Source: Metaphire vulgaris | Taxonomy: Eukaryota; Annelida; Clitellata; Crassiclitellata; Megascolecidae | Length of the DNA: 64,000 nucleotides | Direction of reading: 5' to 3' | Assembly: GCA_018105865.1 (NCBI GenBank) | Contig: CM030834.1 | Location: forward strand, 7,240,668 to 7,304,667 | Notes under the pieces: generated by a model | What the model was told of the DNA's origin: nothing | What the model saw: only the letters and a program-made list of their open reading frames with translations | Databases searched by the model: none | Program-made: the position numbers and the translations under genes | Shown here: one piece after another, positions 1 to 12,544 of the stretch | Position numbering within the stretch: the first letter of the stretch is position 1 | Layout: each line of letters opens with the position of its first letter

Positions 1-2107
1 GATAACCTGGCTCCAATCAAAACGGTGACCGTCTCTACCAAAGTGCAGAGGCCGTTTTATGATGCAGACTGTAGGGCTGCGCGGCGACTTGCTCGTCATC
101 GTGAAAGAGTCTTCCGGAGGAAGATTGGGACTCCAAGTGAGACCGAATCTCGAGAATCCTGGCGTGCTGCCCTCAAGTCCAGCAGGAAGTTGGTCAGACA
201 GAAAGGGCGGCAGTATTGGCGGCGAACCTTGGACTCATCTACCCACGGCCCTCCACAAGTCTGGCGCCAGTTCGACAAATTAATCGGTCGAAAAGTGATC
301 AGGATTAATCAGGCTGAAGGCTTTACGGCAGACGAATTCCATTCACACATCAACAAGAAGATCCAGGACATTCGATCTAGGACAGCCGGGCAGCAGCCAC
401 CAGAATACAGGCACTATTCTGGTCCTACCATGACTTCGTTTTTATCCCCTACTGTAGAGGAAGTGAAGTCACTTGTCAGATCTTCACCTATGAAGCAATG
501 TCAGAACGATCCTCTTCCTACATGGCTGTTGGTGGAGTCGATTGATATGCTCGCACCCTTCATTGCATCCATAATAGCTTTATCGCTGCAGGAGGGATCG
601 GTTCCTCCAATGTGGAAGCATGCGGTGGTTCACCCACATTTGAAGAAACCAGGTCTGGATCAAAGTGAAATGGCGAATTATCGGCCGGTTTCTAATTTAC
701 CATTCATTTCGAAACTACTTGAACGTGTAGTCAACAAGCAACTAGTCGCGCACCTTCTGATGAATGACTTAATGCCGAGACATCAATTGGCCTACCGAAG
801 AGGTCACTCGACCGAGACGGCGGTGCTTCGCATCTTCAACGACCTGGTTGAGATGACAGCCGACGGACGGCTGCTGCTGCTAGGCCTTCTGGACATGTCA
901 TCCGCTTTTGATACGGTCAACCATGAAATCCTGATACGGCGACACCAGTGTTCTTATGGATTAGGTGGTTCTGCTCTGGCTTGGTTAGCTGACTATCTGA
1001 ATGGAAGGACACAATCGGTCTCTTGGAAAGGACAACAGACCATCTCCCGCCCAGTACACAGTGGGGTGCCGCAAGGCTCAGTGCTTGGGCCTTTGTTGTT
1101 TATACTGTTTGTAGCCGATGTGGTTGAGGTCATTCGAGAGGCGGGGTTGACGCCTCATGCCTATGCCGATGACATCCAGATCTACGCGGATTGTCTGCCG
1201 AGCGAGATGGATTGTCTTCGAGATAAAATGGTTGGTGCTATTCTCAAGGTCGGCAAGTGTATGGAGGCGAATCGGTTGATGTTGAATCTTAGTAAGACCG
1301 AGTTTCTGTGGGTGTCGACCCCAAGGAGGAGGCATCACATCAAGCGGGATCCGATCCTAGTGGCCGGTACTGTGGTTCACCCGGCCATTGAGCTTCGTCT
1401 TCTCGGAGTCCGGCTCGACGAGACACTCTCATTTGCCGGACATATTGGTCAGCTGACCGCGTTGTGTTATTACCAACTACGAAGAATCAAGGAGGTACGT
1501 AGATATCTTCCGACAAGCACGACGACAATGCTTGTTCGGGCAATGGTGTTGCAGAGAATCGATTATTGCAACAGTGTCCTCCTTGGTCTACCTGAAACAC
1601 AGCTCGGGCGGCTGCAGAGGGTGATGAACGTGTCGGTCAGGCTGATACACAGACTCAGAATGAGGGAACACGTCACCCCGCTACTGAAAAACGAACTACA
1701 CTGGCTGAAAGTACCCGAGAGGATTACATACAAGCGGTGTATGCTGTTGTTCCACGCGCTTCACGACCCAACGTGTCCTGAATACCTTTCCACACTTCTT
1801 CACAGACAATCGCTGACGGAAGAATGTCGTCAGTTACGTTCGAGCAGCCGTGTTCTTCTGGCGGTTCCACCTCCTGTGAAGAAGCCAAAGTTTGGCGAGC
1901 GTTCGGTTGTAAGAGGAAATCCGCGGCTGTGGAACTCTCTACCGGACAATGTAACCTCGTCGAACACCTACGATCAATTCGCGAAGAACTTGAAGACACA
2001 TTTATTTGCGACTTCTTATGAATGCTAAATATGTACAGCGCCTTTGACTTTGGTAGACGCCATGCGTACGGCGCTATATAAATTGTCTGAATAATAATAA
2101 TAATAAT
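1..2107 (+). mobile_element. L2/CR1-like LINE, reverse-transcriptase region, 5'-truncated by the window edge
   Basis: An uninterrupted 667-codon frame (25-2028) encodes the C-terminal part of a non-LTR retrotransposon polyprotein. Seen: the RT fingers block NYRPVSNLPFISKLLE, the LLDMSSAFDTVNHEIL block, the SGVPQGSVLGPLLF block and the catalytic box YADD (AYADDIQIYADC), followed by a thumb/C-terminal region with RIDYCNSVLLG. After the stop codon comes a short 3' end with GGCGCTATATAAATT and a tail of AAT units (about 2092-2107), typical of L2-like elements. The frame is intact, so this copy is young or recently active, but the endonuclease half is outside the window. The element seems to sit inside the hAT transposase relic that resumes directly after the tail. 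The methionine at 25 is only the first one in the window, not the true start. Confidence 0.9.
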
Positions 2108-3341
2108 ATTCTGGTTTTCGAACTCGAGTGAGTGCAATCAACTTTACCACTAAGCACCTTCACTGCATGATCCATCAACATGCCCTGAATTCCAAGACGC
2201 TCCCGCCCGAGTTAAAAGAGGTACTGGACGATGTCGTGAGTATGGTGAACGCAATAGAATCTAGTGTTCTCAATGCACAACTCCTTCATCTCCTGTGCCA
2301 GGGGTTCGATGACAACCATAAAGGGTTGCTATTCCACATGGAGGTTCAGTGGTTGTCTCTTGGGAACATGCTCTCCAGAGTTGAATCACTGAAAGAAGAA
2401 ATGACCAAATTCTTCAGCTGAAGTGGCAGCAACACCAAATACTGAGCTCATGCCGCAAAACTCACGGATCAAGAATGGCTCCTGAAACTAACCTACTTGA
2501 ATTATATATTCACATGCCTTAATTAGCTGAACAGATCGCTGCAAAGGAGCGTCAAACAGTGATTGATTTTGTTGATAAAGTTCGAGCCTTCACGATGAAG
2601 CTTGAACTGAGGGAAGCCAATGTCAGTGAAGTAAAGTCACCATGTTTGACAATGTTGCAACAACACTGAATGAAAAAACGATGTTGCAAATATACAAAGA
2701 CAAGTCGAGCCCTCCTCTCCTCCTTGTGGAATGAGTTCCAGAGGTACTTCCCTGATCTGAGCGATCTTGATATGAAGCTGGCGCACAACTCATTCAGTCT
2801 GGATGTCAAAGCCATTTCTGAATCCATCCAGGAGCACTTCACCGACTTCAGCAACGACTCCACCGCGCAAGATGCATTCGACTCTCTCCCTCCGACAAAG
2901 TTCTGATGCTGAATGTTTCAGTCCTACCCTGCTGTTGCTGAGAAGCCCATTAATTGTTGCTGATGTTCCCAAGCACCTACCTCTGTGAGCAAGGGTTCTC
3001 AGCCGTCATCTCCATGACAACGAAGTTACGTACACGTTATTGGCGGTGGATCTTCAGTTGGCAATGTCCAAAACCACCACCACCCTGAATTGAAATTCTG
3101 GTGGCGGCCAGGCAGGCCCAACCCTCTCGCTGACTCTGATGTGCACCTGTGGATTGAAACTGTAGGAATCTATGACTGAAGCTGCGTGACTTGTCTATAA
3201 GTGGATGCCGTTTAACAACTTTTAAATATACGTGTACAACTTTATAGTCATCATTTGGAAATGTACTTTTGGGGGGGGGGTACGCGACATATTCCAAAAC
3301 TATCATGGGGTACGCTGGGACAAAAAGGTTGAGAACCTCTG
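2108..3341 (+). pseudogene. hAT transposase relic (ZBED5-like), 3' half
   Basis: Broken reading frames at 2128-2421, about 2524-2670 and 2670-2906, then a stretch near 2968-3030, together resemble the second half of a ZBED5-type hAT transposase. Seen: KHLHCMIHQHAL and VQWLSLGNMLSRV in the first frame, RFFPDL-like SDLDMKLAHNSF in the third, and PSTYLCEQGFSAV near 2968-3010, which is the hAT C-terminal dimerisation motif. At least three frame changes or stops make it non-functional. The right end is about 3341, where the terminal repeat ending GAGAACCTCTG is found (hAT ends commonly read CAGNGGTTCTCAACC). The left half is missing because a LINE occupies the region up to 2107. Confidence 0.75.
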
Positions 3342-3978
3342 GCTCAGATAAACTGCAGCACTATTGGGATGCTAGAACAAAAACCAAACATTTGGACTTG
3401 GGTACAGTATCAACTATCAGCTGAGCTGTTTGGACCCGGGTTCATTGTCAGAAGGTAAGAGGCAATCTGTGATGCCGGTCAAAATCTGTCATCGACTTAC
3501 TGGCCGATGGACGCACTGATTGACCGTCATTCAGCAAGGAAACCGACCTTTGACCTATCTAAATGATAAAGTTTAGGTATATTAACAAAAATTAACATGA
3601 AATTGATTGCAGTCATGCAGACACTCTATAAAAAAATCCGAATAAATTAAATAAATCTGAATAATTTGACTATTTTGCCTAAATAGGTTAATAATTAAAA
3701 TTCATTTTGGATTCTTTTGCGGACCGGCAAACAGCACTTCGCGGACCGGCGCCGGTTCGCGGACCACCACTTTAAGAACCACTGGCCTAAAGATTGAATT
3801 GTGCCAATGCCTAAGAACATCTTTCAATTATACTGACACTATGATAAGTGAGCATGTGATGAGCTGAATGTGCTGCAGATGAGTAAACTTGGGATTATTT
3901 GTATCAGTATGACTTAGGGTGGTTTACTTTGGATAAGAGGTAGAGGGATCAAACTGAAATCTTCCTTCTGCTGTGCAG
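3342..3978. mobile_element. AT-rich spacer with one hAT-type right end
   Basis: No exon is visible here. Bases 3714-3784 hold the right end of a second hAT-type element: repeated GCGGACCGGC motifs, then GGACCACCACTTTAAGAACC and ACTG. Its matching left end was not found, so the element is truncated or nested. The remainder (3342-3713 and 3785-3978) is unremarkable intronic or upstream sequence ending in the polypyrimidine tract before the SLC17A9 exon. Confidence 0.5.
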
Positions 3979-6900
3979 GAATACTTGGTATGGCTTGGGT
4001 TGGTGTTATACATTACCACCTCATTGATGAATCACACTCATTACGTCTGAGCAACTCAAAGAAAGATCTTACAGAGGAAGTTGGAAAGGAATTTCCCGGA
4101 ATGCCAATCAAAGTTCCTTGGATGAAGTTGTTTAGAGCAGTTCCTTTCTGGTAAGTATTTATGTTAATGTGACATTGATCAATCGCAACAATATGACATT
4201 CTCCAATAGCCACATGAGCAGATCTGAATAAGGTCATTATGTGTTTTTAGTACTCTTATTGAAATCAGAGACTTGGTATGTGATAGTTATATTTTATTTT
4301 CAATCTTTGAGTCACTGATTTTTGTATATATATATGTTACAGTGAAACTAGTGATTTTGCTAAATCCCTAACAAAAATTAGTGATTTCGTGAAATGCCCA
4401 TTTCACTTAGTGATTTCATGAAAACACTAAAAACTCTAGGGATTTCACATATTTACTGAAAATGTGCTTCAGTTATTTCAGGAAATCACTAACTTCGTTA
4501 AGAGATCCACTTGGTATCAGGAGTTGAATTCTTTAGATAGGATAGGCTTTACGACAATGCCGGTGGTTTTGGGATGCTTTCTTTTTTCTTGACACACGAG
4601 GCAGTAGGATTTGAAAAATCTCAACAGCTTGAATCGTGATATTGGCATATTTTTGGCAAGGTGTTTTAACTTCCTGTCACGGCCACCAAGACCCGTTGCT
4701 ACGTGTGCTTTGCTAATGATGTCATAGGTGTCTTCCATAGTAGCAAAGTAGAATGGGCTGTCTTCAGGTGATTTTCTTTTCCTAATGAGTTTCTCCACAT
4801 TGCCACAGGTCCGTTCTTCATACTTATTGAGAATATAGAAATTGGAGTAAGCTTATAACTATGACTTTATTATTAACATACACAAGAAATTGAAGTATAA
4901 CTACGGTGTTCATATTTCGAGCTTACATGTACCTCTCTTGGGATTAGATATTTGAAATGTTTCTGACAGGCTTCATACTTTTCAAATAACTTCTTCCGAA
5001 ATTCTTCCTCGTAGCTCTCCTGTGTAGACTGTGTCATTTTCAAACCTTAACTGACAGAATCGGCAGGCCAACTTGCCTATTTAGACTTTTAGAGTTAGAT
5101 GCTCAATAATTGCAACCAGCCACTGCCCTGACTAATAATACAGGTGTCATGTGTCAATCATTGTTTACCTCAACTGTTCTTTTCTATACTTTGACTGATC
5201 CATTCTTACCAGCTATATTGATCAAAGTGCAGGGAGACCAGACCATCTTCCCGAACTCTAGTACTCTTGAGATTTCATATTTTTACTAACTTCAGTTTTA
5301 TTTTTGTCAGAAATCACTAGTTTCACAGTTTCACTGAAACTTCGGTTTTACTTTATCAGTAAATACGCAAAATCCCTGAAGTTTTTAGTGTTTTCATGAA
5401 ATCACTATGTGACTGACTTCGATTTTAGTGAAATTGTGTAATGCCACGCCCACTTTTTCAGTAAATACGCGAAATCCCTAGAGTTTTTAGTGTTTTCATG
5501 AAATCACTAAGTGAAATGGGGATTTCACGAAATCACTAACTTTGTTAGGGATTTCGTGAAATCACTAGTTTCACTGTAACATATATAGGATTGGACTTTT
5601 ACAGAATAATTTTGCACTCAACAATGGTCCTTCCTGCTGTGTGTCCTCATGTCAAGGTGATTGTGATTTTATGAGAGTTTTGCTGTTATAGGGCAGTGAT
5701 ATTTGGTCAGTTTTGTGGAACCTGGACCTTTTTCATTCTTCTTTCGTGGCTACCAACATATTTCCAAGAGACATTCCCAGAGGCAAAGGTTAATTTGCTT
5801 TTATAAACCATTTAGTTTATTACTGAATTTTATTGTTCACAGTATTTATAGATATATCTTGATTTTTTTAACAAGCCTAAAATTCAAAGTTTGTGCAGTT
5901 CATCAAGTTACTTAGTTTCCTTCTTGTTACATTTGAGGGCTGAATTCCAAGTGGTGCATAAAAGTAATTATAATAACTTGCAATACATCTTGTTTTCTTG
6001 TTTTGTTGTTGTTTAGGGTTGGGTGTTTAATGTTGTGCCATGGGCAGTCTCCTTGCCTTGCCAGTGGTTTAGTGGTTGGTTTTCAGATAAACTGATTGTC
6101 AAAGGTAAGATTGATTTGTAGCTGCAGTGATGTCCCTTTCTTGTTTGCTTCAGTGCTATAGAATTTTAAGAATGCTTTTGTATTTGCTTCAGTATTGCTG
6201 TAATTTGTTTTTGTTATCCCGTGTTGTGCTTTTTTGTCAGTAGCTCTCTTATTTTAGCAAAACATTTACACCGACCTCCTCTGTTTCAAATTATTATTAT
6301 AATTATTAATTAGACAATTTCTATAGCATCGTAAAATGGCTAAGGCCAAAAACAAGAGTGCCTTAACATATGTCACTTATATGTTATATTAAATAAGTGT
6401 GTTTTTAGATTCTTTATGAAAAGCCCCGCAGTCAGCTTTAGTCACACTGTCGGGCAAAGAGTTCCATAAGACCAGATTTCCTCGTGTGACTGATCTTTCT
6501 GCAAACTTAGGAGTCTTAGATGGAGGAGGGACGAGTAACAGAACCCTACTATTGTACTGAAGCTGCAATCTTTGTTCATTCACCGTGGTTCTTTGCACCA
6601 GCGTAGCTAGGTAGTCAGGGCCTTAGGGATCGTATAGTGCTCAGTATGAGAGCCAACAGCGCTTATGAATTATGTGTTCCTGGACTCTGAGCTAATGGAG
6701 CCAGTCCTTCAACAGTGGCATGACGTGTTTGCACCAGCGACTTCCAAAAACCAACCGAGCAGATAGATTCATCACCGACTGCAAACAATTAAACTGGCAA
6801 TCCGGCACACCAAGTAGTATGCTATTACAATAATCAATTCTGGACATGCTGAATGCTTGAACAAGTTGTATTGCTATCATCATCATCATCATCATTAACC

Positions 6901-9900
6901 GTGGGCTCATCGCCCGTTGGTGTATAATGCCATCTCCACAGTTTTCTGCCATTCTTTCCTGTCCGTTGCTCTGTGACTAAGATCCTGTAAACTGCTTCCA
7001 CACCATTCTTCAATATCATCACACCATTCCTTGTGTGGTCTCCCTCTCTTATTGGCACCCTCCATTATTCCAAACATTAGAGCTTTGAACTTTCTGTCCT
7101 CTTTCATTCTGCATATGTGTCCGAAAAGTTGGAGTTTCCTTTGTTTTACTCTTTCCAGCATGGTTTGTTTGGGCTGAATTCTCCTGTATAGTTCTTCATT
7201 TGTGATTTTTTCGACCCATCCGATTCGTAGTATTTTTCTATAACATTTTCTTTCAAAGGCTAGTATTTTTCTTTCCAGGTCTTTGGTGATGGTCCATGTT
7301 TCGCATCCATATAAAAAGCTGCTGAAGATACAGGTTTAGTATTTTCTTTTTGTTTCAGTGCTTATTGATTTGCTTTTCCAGATCTTATCCATTGCCATCA
7401 GTTGATCTAGAGCTCTTGCTGCTCTTCTTGCGACCTCTTGTCTGCAGTCTAAGTCATGTGTCATATTGCTTCCAAGATAGGTGAAGTTTTCTCGTTCTCT
7501 ACTTCTATTCCATTTACTTTAATTTTTCTTTTGATCTCTTTGTCGCTTAAACACCATTGTCTTTGTCTTCTCAATGTTTATTGACAGTCCATAGCGCTCA
7601 GCTTCATTGCTCAGTATCTGTACCGTGTTTTCCAGATCATCTTCATTTCCCTCTAGGATGTCAATATCATCAGCAAACCTAAGGTTGTTAAATGAAAGTC
7701 CCTGAACTGTTATGCCTTTTACATGTTCTTTGACTTTGTCCATTGCTCTTTTCAGGTCTGTGATGAAAACCATAGGTGATATGTTATCTCCTTGTCTTGT
7801 CCCTCTGCTTGTTTTAAACCATTCTCCAAGTTCTCCAGATTCGCACTGCTGATCTTGAGTTATTGCTGATGTCTTTTAACAGTCTAACCAAATTTTGGTC
7901 CACTCCATATGACTCGAGTACAGCCCAGGTTATTGTTTGATCTATGGTGTCAAATGCCTTTTGGAAATCAATGAAACAGTTGTAGACTTTCTTGTTTTTC
8001 CTTCGTGCTTTTTCAGCCAGTAATTTCAATGCTAGTATCTGTTGCGTTGTACTTCGGTCTATTCTAAACCCTGCTTGCTCATCAGCCAAGTATTCTTCCA
8101 TGTGGGTTTTAAGTCTTTCGTTCAGAATGATCATTAGTACTTTTCTGTTCCATTATGCGCTATGTATTGCTATGCTCACTGGTATATAGCGACAGATCAT
8201 TTTGATTCTTCTTAGTTGGTAGTGACAACAGTGAATCATGTTTTGAATATGCACCTCAAAAGACAGCATCTCATCTATGAGAACTCCGAAGAGGTGCATA
8301 TGCACAGAAGGGTAATGACAGCATCACATACAGTGAACGATGCACGACTTGTTAAATTCCTCCTTAGGAGTGCTAACCCATAAGAATTTTGTCTTTGCTG
8401 GGTTTAAGGCTAGACAATTTTCAGCCATTCACATTATTCTTGCCAAACTTAAAAACATTTGTTTTGTCTTCAAATAAATATTCTGAGCCTTATAAGTTAT
8501 TTTATTGTGGGATGTTGACTTAGACTGAGTAATTATGATGATTTTATTCTATGCAATAACTTCAATTATGTTCTTTGAAAGCAGCATATTTTAGAATTAA
8601 CTTATAAAATCCAGGCTGCAGGTGTTAAAATAATTAACACACAACAGAGGCACATGTTGGTTTAAATCAAACTTTCCATTTTTAATTGCTTCCAAGACTT
8701 TCGTGGTTGAATATAACTTCTGCTTGGCAGCCATCTCTATTCAGAAGGGTGTTTTGAACTTATAAATGCCGAAGCAACTGCAACTCTTGCTAATAAATTG
8801 ATCTATTTTCTCGCCAAAACAACCTGTGTTTTTTTGCATGCTTCAGAAGCAAAAGTATGTTACCTTCTATTGAAATAACCCTAGGTCATAAAATTTAAAG
8901 TTTATGTTTAGAAATGGTTGCATTTTTGTAGTATGGTCGTTTTCGACCACATTGGCTGCGAACGAGTTAAGGACTAATGAAAGTTTGTTTTGTTTACAGG
9001 GTACTCGACAACATTTGTTCGCAAGTTTATTCAGGTAAGTGTTAATTTGTTTTAAGTGTGCATGACTTACTGGTGTAAATTTTCAATTATAATAGGCATA
9101 AAATGTGGTTAGTGAGTGGACTGATGATTGCCATTGAACATCTATATAAGTTATTAGTAGTATTGTTACTTTCTTTTGTTGATGCTAAAGTTGTAGTTGC
9201 TTATTTTGTTTGTTTTTGGAAGTATATGCAGCTAGAGGAGTTCTAAATATAGAGTTGTGGTTTTGAATGATTTTGGGGCTAAAATCATAGTCAGTTTTGT
9301 GTTTTGTTTGATCAACTTTTGCAGCTATGAAGTTCTAAGTAGTTGTATGCTTTGTAAAAGGCAGTGATGGGCAACTAGTTAACTAATTAGTTACTAACTA
9401 AAAGTTTAACTAAATTTTAAAAAATTATCTTCATAGTTTAATTAAATATAAATTGAATGCCCATGTCTCCAGTGTCAACCCAGTTCATGATATAGTCCAT
9501 ATCACAGCAAAATAAAATGGGGGCCAAGATACATCTCTGCCTGACTCCAGAGGTAGTGTGGAATTTTGGTGAATGGCTATTTTCACTGCTTTGCAGATTA
9601 CTTGAAGAAGTCAGACTGGCTAATGGCACCAGAAAGGCTTTAAAATTGTCCTTATGCTGTATACGTGATAATGCCCCAATCAATCTGTAGTGAAATCCCC
9701 TACTTTAATTGATCAACAATGTGTGTATGTTATCGTGACATCAACATTAATAGAATGTCAAAATTTGGTTTGCTGCCTGTTTTATCTTAAAGTCGATTTC
9801 ATGCTGTGGCGCTGGCTTCTTTCTCTTCTTCATGTCATACATGAGCAGCTATGAGTCGGCACTAGTGTGCATGACAACAGCAATTGCTTTTTGCGCCTTT

Positions 9901-10527
9901 CATCACAGTGGAATCTCTGTCAATGTCCAGGATATTGCCCCCGACTATGCTGGATCCGTATACGGTGAGTATTGAAGTGCCTGCTGCTTTATAATTTTGT
10001 TTTGCATGTTCAGTGTGAAAAGCTGTGAATTTTTGTTACATTTTTCCACTGCAGGTCAAATTAGTCTTTTATGACCTTTACTGCATAATTGAATGCAACT
10101 CTGGTTAGCATCAACTCTTCTGAATGTTACACATTTTGAGCAATCCCATTGACATGAAGTTATGTATATTTGGCTGTGTGGTGCTATAACGTATTTGATC
10201 AGAGTCTGTTTTGCATTAGATACATATACTCAGTTGTGAAGATAGATTTTTTAATATTTTGGAATCCTCATCTAATCAATTAATTATTCATGAGAGCTGA
10301 TTATGATAACAATGAAAAGCCCTGCGTGACAATTTTATTTGGTGTTTTTGACGGCAGGTTTGGTGAATACGGCAGGTGCCGTTCCGGGTTTTGTTGGTGT
10401 TTACATTGCTGGATATTTACTTGAAAGTTGGAGGAGTTGGAGTATTGTGTTCAACATGACTTCGGCAGTCTGCTTGACTGGGTGCATTGCTTTTACAATG
10501 TTTGGCACTGGACAGAGAATCGTCTGA
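3979..10527 (+). CDS. SLC17A9: SLC17A9, vesicular nucleotide transporter (VNUT), C-terminal half, six exons
   Basis: Six exons with GT-AG borders and matching phases: 3979-4150, 5692-5788, 6017-6104, 9000-9034, 9793-9964, 10358-10527 (stop TGA). They give about 243 residues, the second half of a major-facilitator protein of the SLC17 family. In order they hold one membrane segment (GMAWVGVIHYHLI), a charged cytosolic loop ending VPWMKLF, then about six hydrophobic segments. Blocks FFILLSWLPTYF, ETFPEAKGWVFNVVPW, HHSGISVNIQDIAPDYAG and VNTAGAVPGFVGVYIAGYLL match my memory of SLC17A9 rather than sialin or VGLUT paralogues. Family role: loads ATP and other nucleotides into secretory and synaptic vesicles, driven by membrane potential with chloride dependence. 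The exons for the first five or so membrane segments must lie left of the window. Introns contain a Ginger-like element and nested LINEs. Assignment is from remembered similarity; the exon chain is strong. Confidence 0.9.
4335..5581 (-). mobile_element. Ginger-like mini-transposon with TATA target duplication
   Basis: A 1247-bp element in an SLC17A9 intron. Its ends are inverted: TGTTACAGTGAAACTAGTG at the left, and the reverse complement at the right end (5563-5581). TATA lies on both sides (4331-4334, 5582-5585) as a four-base target duplication. TGTNR termini and four-base duplications are described for Ginger transposons. Long subterminal regions (about 4335-4510 and 5270-5581) are complementary and rich in a TAGTGATTTC-type motif. 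Inside, on the minus strand, lies a two-exon remnant of an integrase-like gene. Confidence 0.75.
4517..5037 (-). pseudogene. truncated KRBA2/SCAND3-like integrase gene inside the Ginger-like element
   Basis: Two exons on the minus strand: 5037-4933 (ATG at 5037, 35 codons, donor GTACAT) and 4822-4517 (acceptor AATAAG), in the same phase. The 136-residue product has a short helical N-terminus, then YEERTCGNVEKLI and an integrase zinc-binding region with KAHVATGLGGRDRK, CLVCQEKRK and VVKPILSKEFNS. This matches my memory of the H2C2 zinc-binding segment that precedes the catalytic core in KRBA2/SCAND3-type proteins. The second histidine of the motif reads leucine (GLGGRD where GHGGRD is usual). 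The frame stops at a TGA exactly where the family has the arginine of RCQVDL; reading past the stop gives YQVDL. The catalytic core is absent and the inverted repeat follows at once, so this is an internally deleted derivative. Confidence 0.7.
6287..8480 (-). mobile_element. L2-like LINE, decayed, split by an RTE insertion
   Basis: Minus-strand L2 remnants lie on both sides of an inserted RTE. The lower part (6287-6866) holds the tail (AAT-like units at 6290-6315), the C-terminal block ERSVTRGNLVLWNSLPD and the block SRIDYCNSILLGVPD. The upper part (8174-8480) continues upstream in the same protein: LGVLIDEMLSFEVHIQN, HYQLRRIK, and NPAKTKFLWVSTPKEE. Both align by eye with the intact L2 frame at 25-2028. 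Stops and frameshifts make it inactive. It lies in an SLC17A9 intron, antisense to the gene. Confidence 0.85.
6878..8162 (-). mobile_element. RTE-like LINE, 5'-truncated, nested in L2
   Basis: The insert is flanked by an 11-base direct repeat TGTATTGCTAT (6867-6877 and 8163-8173), its target duplication. The 3' end (low coordinates) is a run of ATG trinucleotides, as in RTE elements. Frames show RT pieces: QAGFRIDRSTTQQILAL and FIDFQKAFDTID (7814-8134), LRFADDIDILEGNEDD, which is the catalytic FADD box (7519-7773), and the C-terminal block KLQLFGHICRMKEDR followed by KRGRPHKEWCDDI (6907-7161). Several frameshifts separate the pieces, so it is dead. No endonuclease region is present. Confidence 0.85.
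9362..9690 (-). mobile_element. LINE RT fragment next to a hAT MITE end
   Basis: Bases 9362-9430 read CAGTGATGGGCAACTAG and then AACTAATTAGTTACTAACT, closely resembling the start of the complete hAT MITE at 26040-26581, but no right end follows. The minus-strand frame 9438-9683 shows FHTTSGVRQRCILAPILF and DYIMNWV, an RT fragment of the kind HTTSGVRQGC-LAP-LFN seen in CR1/RTE-type polyproteins. Both lie in the SLC17A9 intron before exon 9793-9964 and are decayed. Confidence 0.55.
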
Positions 10528-11034
10528 AAGCTGTGATTCTGTCCCAGGGGCCTTCTGAAAAACTTTCACCATATATTATATATACTAGGTTCACTGTTTT
10601 AATATTGAATGGCAGTTGAATTTACTTTTCAGGTTTTATCTAAGGTAATATGAAAATACATTAATTATTGTGTTATTCTTTGGTATTTGTATTGTTTGAG
10701 AAATTCATATTCTCACTTTTTAAGATATTGTTTTAGTTTTGTGTTGATTTTCCATTTCTAAGTGATTTGCATGATACTCTGGCCCTCCAGAAAGTTTAAA
10801 ATGATGTTTATAGTCAGTTCCATATATTTATAATATAGGAATCATGATTTAAATTTTAATTATATTTTGGAGCGATGTCATATCTCGGTCTTGCTGGACA
10901 ATGTGATAATGATGTTTTGAAGAAATGGTGAATGTGAATTTAGAAAATTTAGAAATTGTAAATGCTTTGTATTATGATGAATATTATATGCGGATTATAG
11001 ATTTCGTAACCTCCATTATTGCTATTTTCAAACT

Positions 11035-11220
11035 TTGTATATTATGGTAAGTTATTATGAATATGCAAGTAAAATAATACAAAAAATTTTACTAGAAAGA
11101 ATAAGAGCAAAGACAGAATCTACACTAGCAGAGAATCAAGCAGGGTTCAGAAGAGGCAGATGCACTAGAGATCAGGATATTTTTCAATCAAGCCATAATG
11201 TTGCAAGTCACATATTTTAA
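11035..11220 (+). pseudogene. short LINE reverse-transcriptase fragment
   Basis: The frame contains KIIQKILLERIRAKTE followed by LAENQAGFRRGRCTRDQ, the fingers-to-palm junction block found in RTE/CR1-type reverse transcriptases (N-RI ... E-QAGFR-GR-T-DQ). Only about 45 recognisable residues remain, with no tail or target duplication visible. Confidence 0.6.
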
Positions 11221-12544
11221 TTTTCATGTTTTGAAGAACTTACCAGGTTAAATATTTTCTGTCAGCCTTTAGAATTAATTCATTATTCTTGTCCAAACAA
11301 TGTTAACCAATGTACATAATTGGTCAAATAGCAAAGTAAGGCATTCTGCACTGAACTCATTTTAGGAATTAAATTTAAGAGGTTGTACCGATAAATTGAT
11401 GTGAGAGAGACTAAGTTTAAGTGTGCATGCATTTTTACACTGCAACTTTATGAGTATTATTAGAAATGAATGACACCCTGGTGGTGCATTTGATCACTAG
11501 TGTTTGATGTGTAATTATTCTTGAGCTGATCAAACTGTGGTTGAATTCTAGAGGATGTTCTCAGAGTAACTGCTATTCATTAAAAATGATGTCATGGAGA
11601 TTGCATAAATAACAGGCACGTGTTTGTGAGATAATCTTGCCGCTTGTTTGGAAAAATCCCAACATAGTGATTTGTGTGTCTGAACGAATAAGGAAGAGGA
11701 TGAAAGCAGCAATTCAAAGCAGAGAAAAGACTTTGAAGTCCTGAGCGATTTTTGAAGATTGTGTGATTGCATTTTGGAGCTGTCAGATTGACATCTATAG
11801 TCATTCTAGGTTTATTGTGTATATCATCAAACGTGAAAGGGTACAAAGTGAAAATGAGCAAAACTGGCCCAACATCAGTCATGCGACTGCTCTCCAGTTT
11901 TAGTAATCAACTAGCATCATGATTAGATTATCTGGCAAATTTTTTTCTGACAACTGTATTGATGATAAATTTCAGACAACGATCAGATTGACCACTGCAG
12001 CAGTTCTGTGTTTAGCCAAGCTTATAGAAATTTCACTAGGCAGTTGGCTGTTTGATCTTTTTTTTCTAATACCACACTGACTAGTGAACATTGAAGAATA
12101 TGGACATTTCACTGAAGAGAATCTGTTGTTTGTCTTATTATGAGTGAATTAATTGAATATTGATGAACCACTGGCCTACATAGCACAGCAAGTGATTTGC
12201 ATGTTGCTTTTCAGACCTAAACAATGCTTGATTGTAGAATTATGGAATAACTGTTGCCACCATTGTGATGCACGGACATTCTATTTTTTATCATCGCATC
12301 CAAATCTTTGAATGCAACTAACATGATAGTCTTCTGTAGTTTAGGGTTGGTAGCTGACTGTTCTTATTTTCAGATTGAATCTGTTACTATTGTCTTTTGT
12401 TTGTAAATACTGTTTGGGTTGATACTATGGCATTTGTTTTTGCATATTTTACATGTAAATATGTCATCTGCTGATGCAAAGAATACTGAACTGAGTTTTA
12501 ACCAAATAGCTTTAGAGTTAACAGGAGATACAAACTGTCATTGG

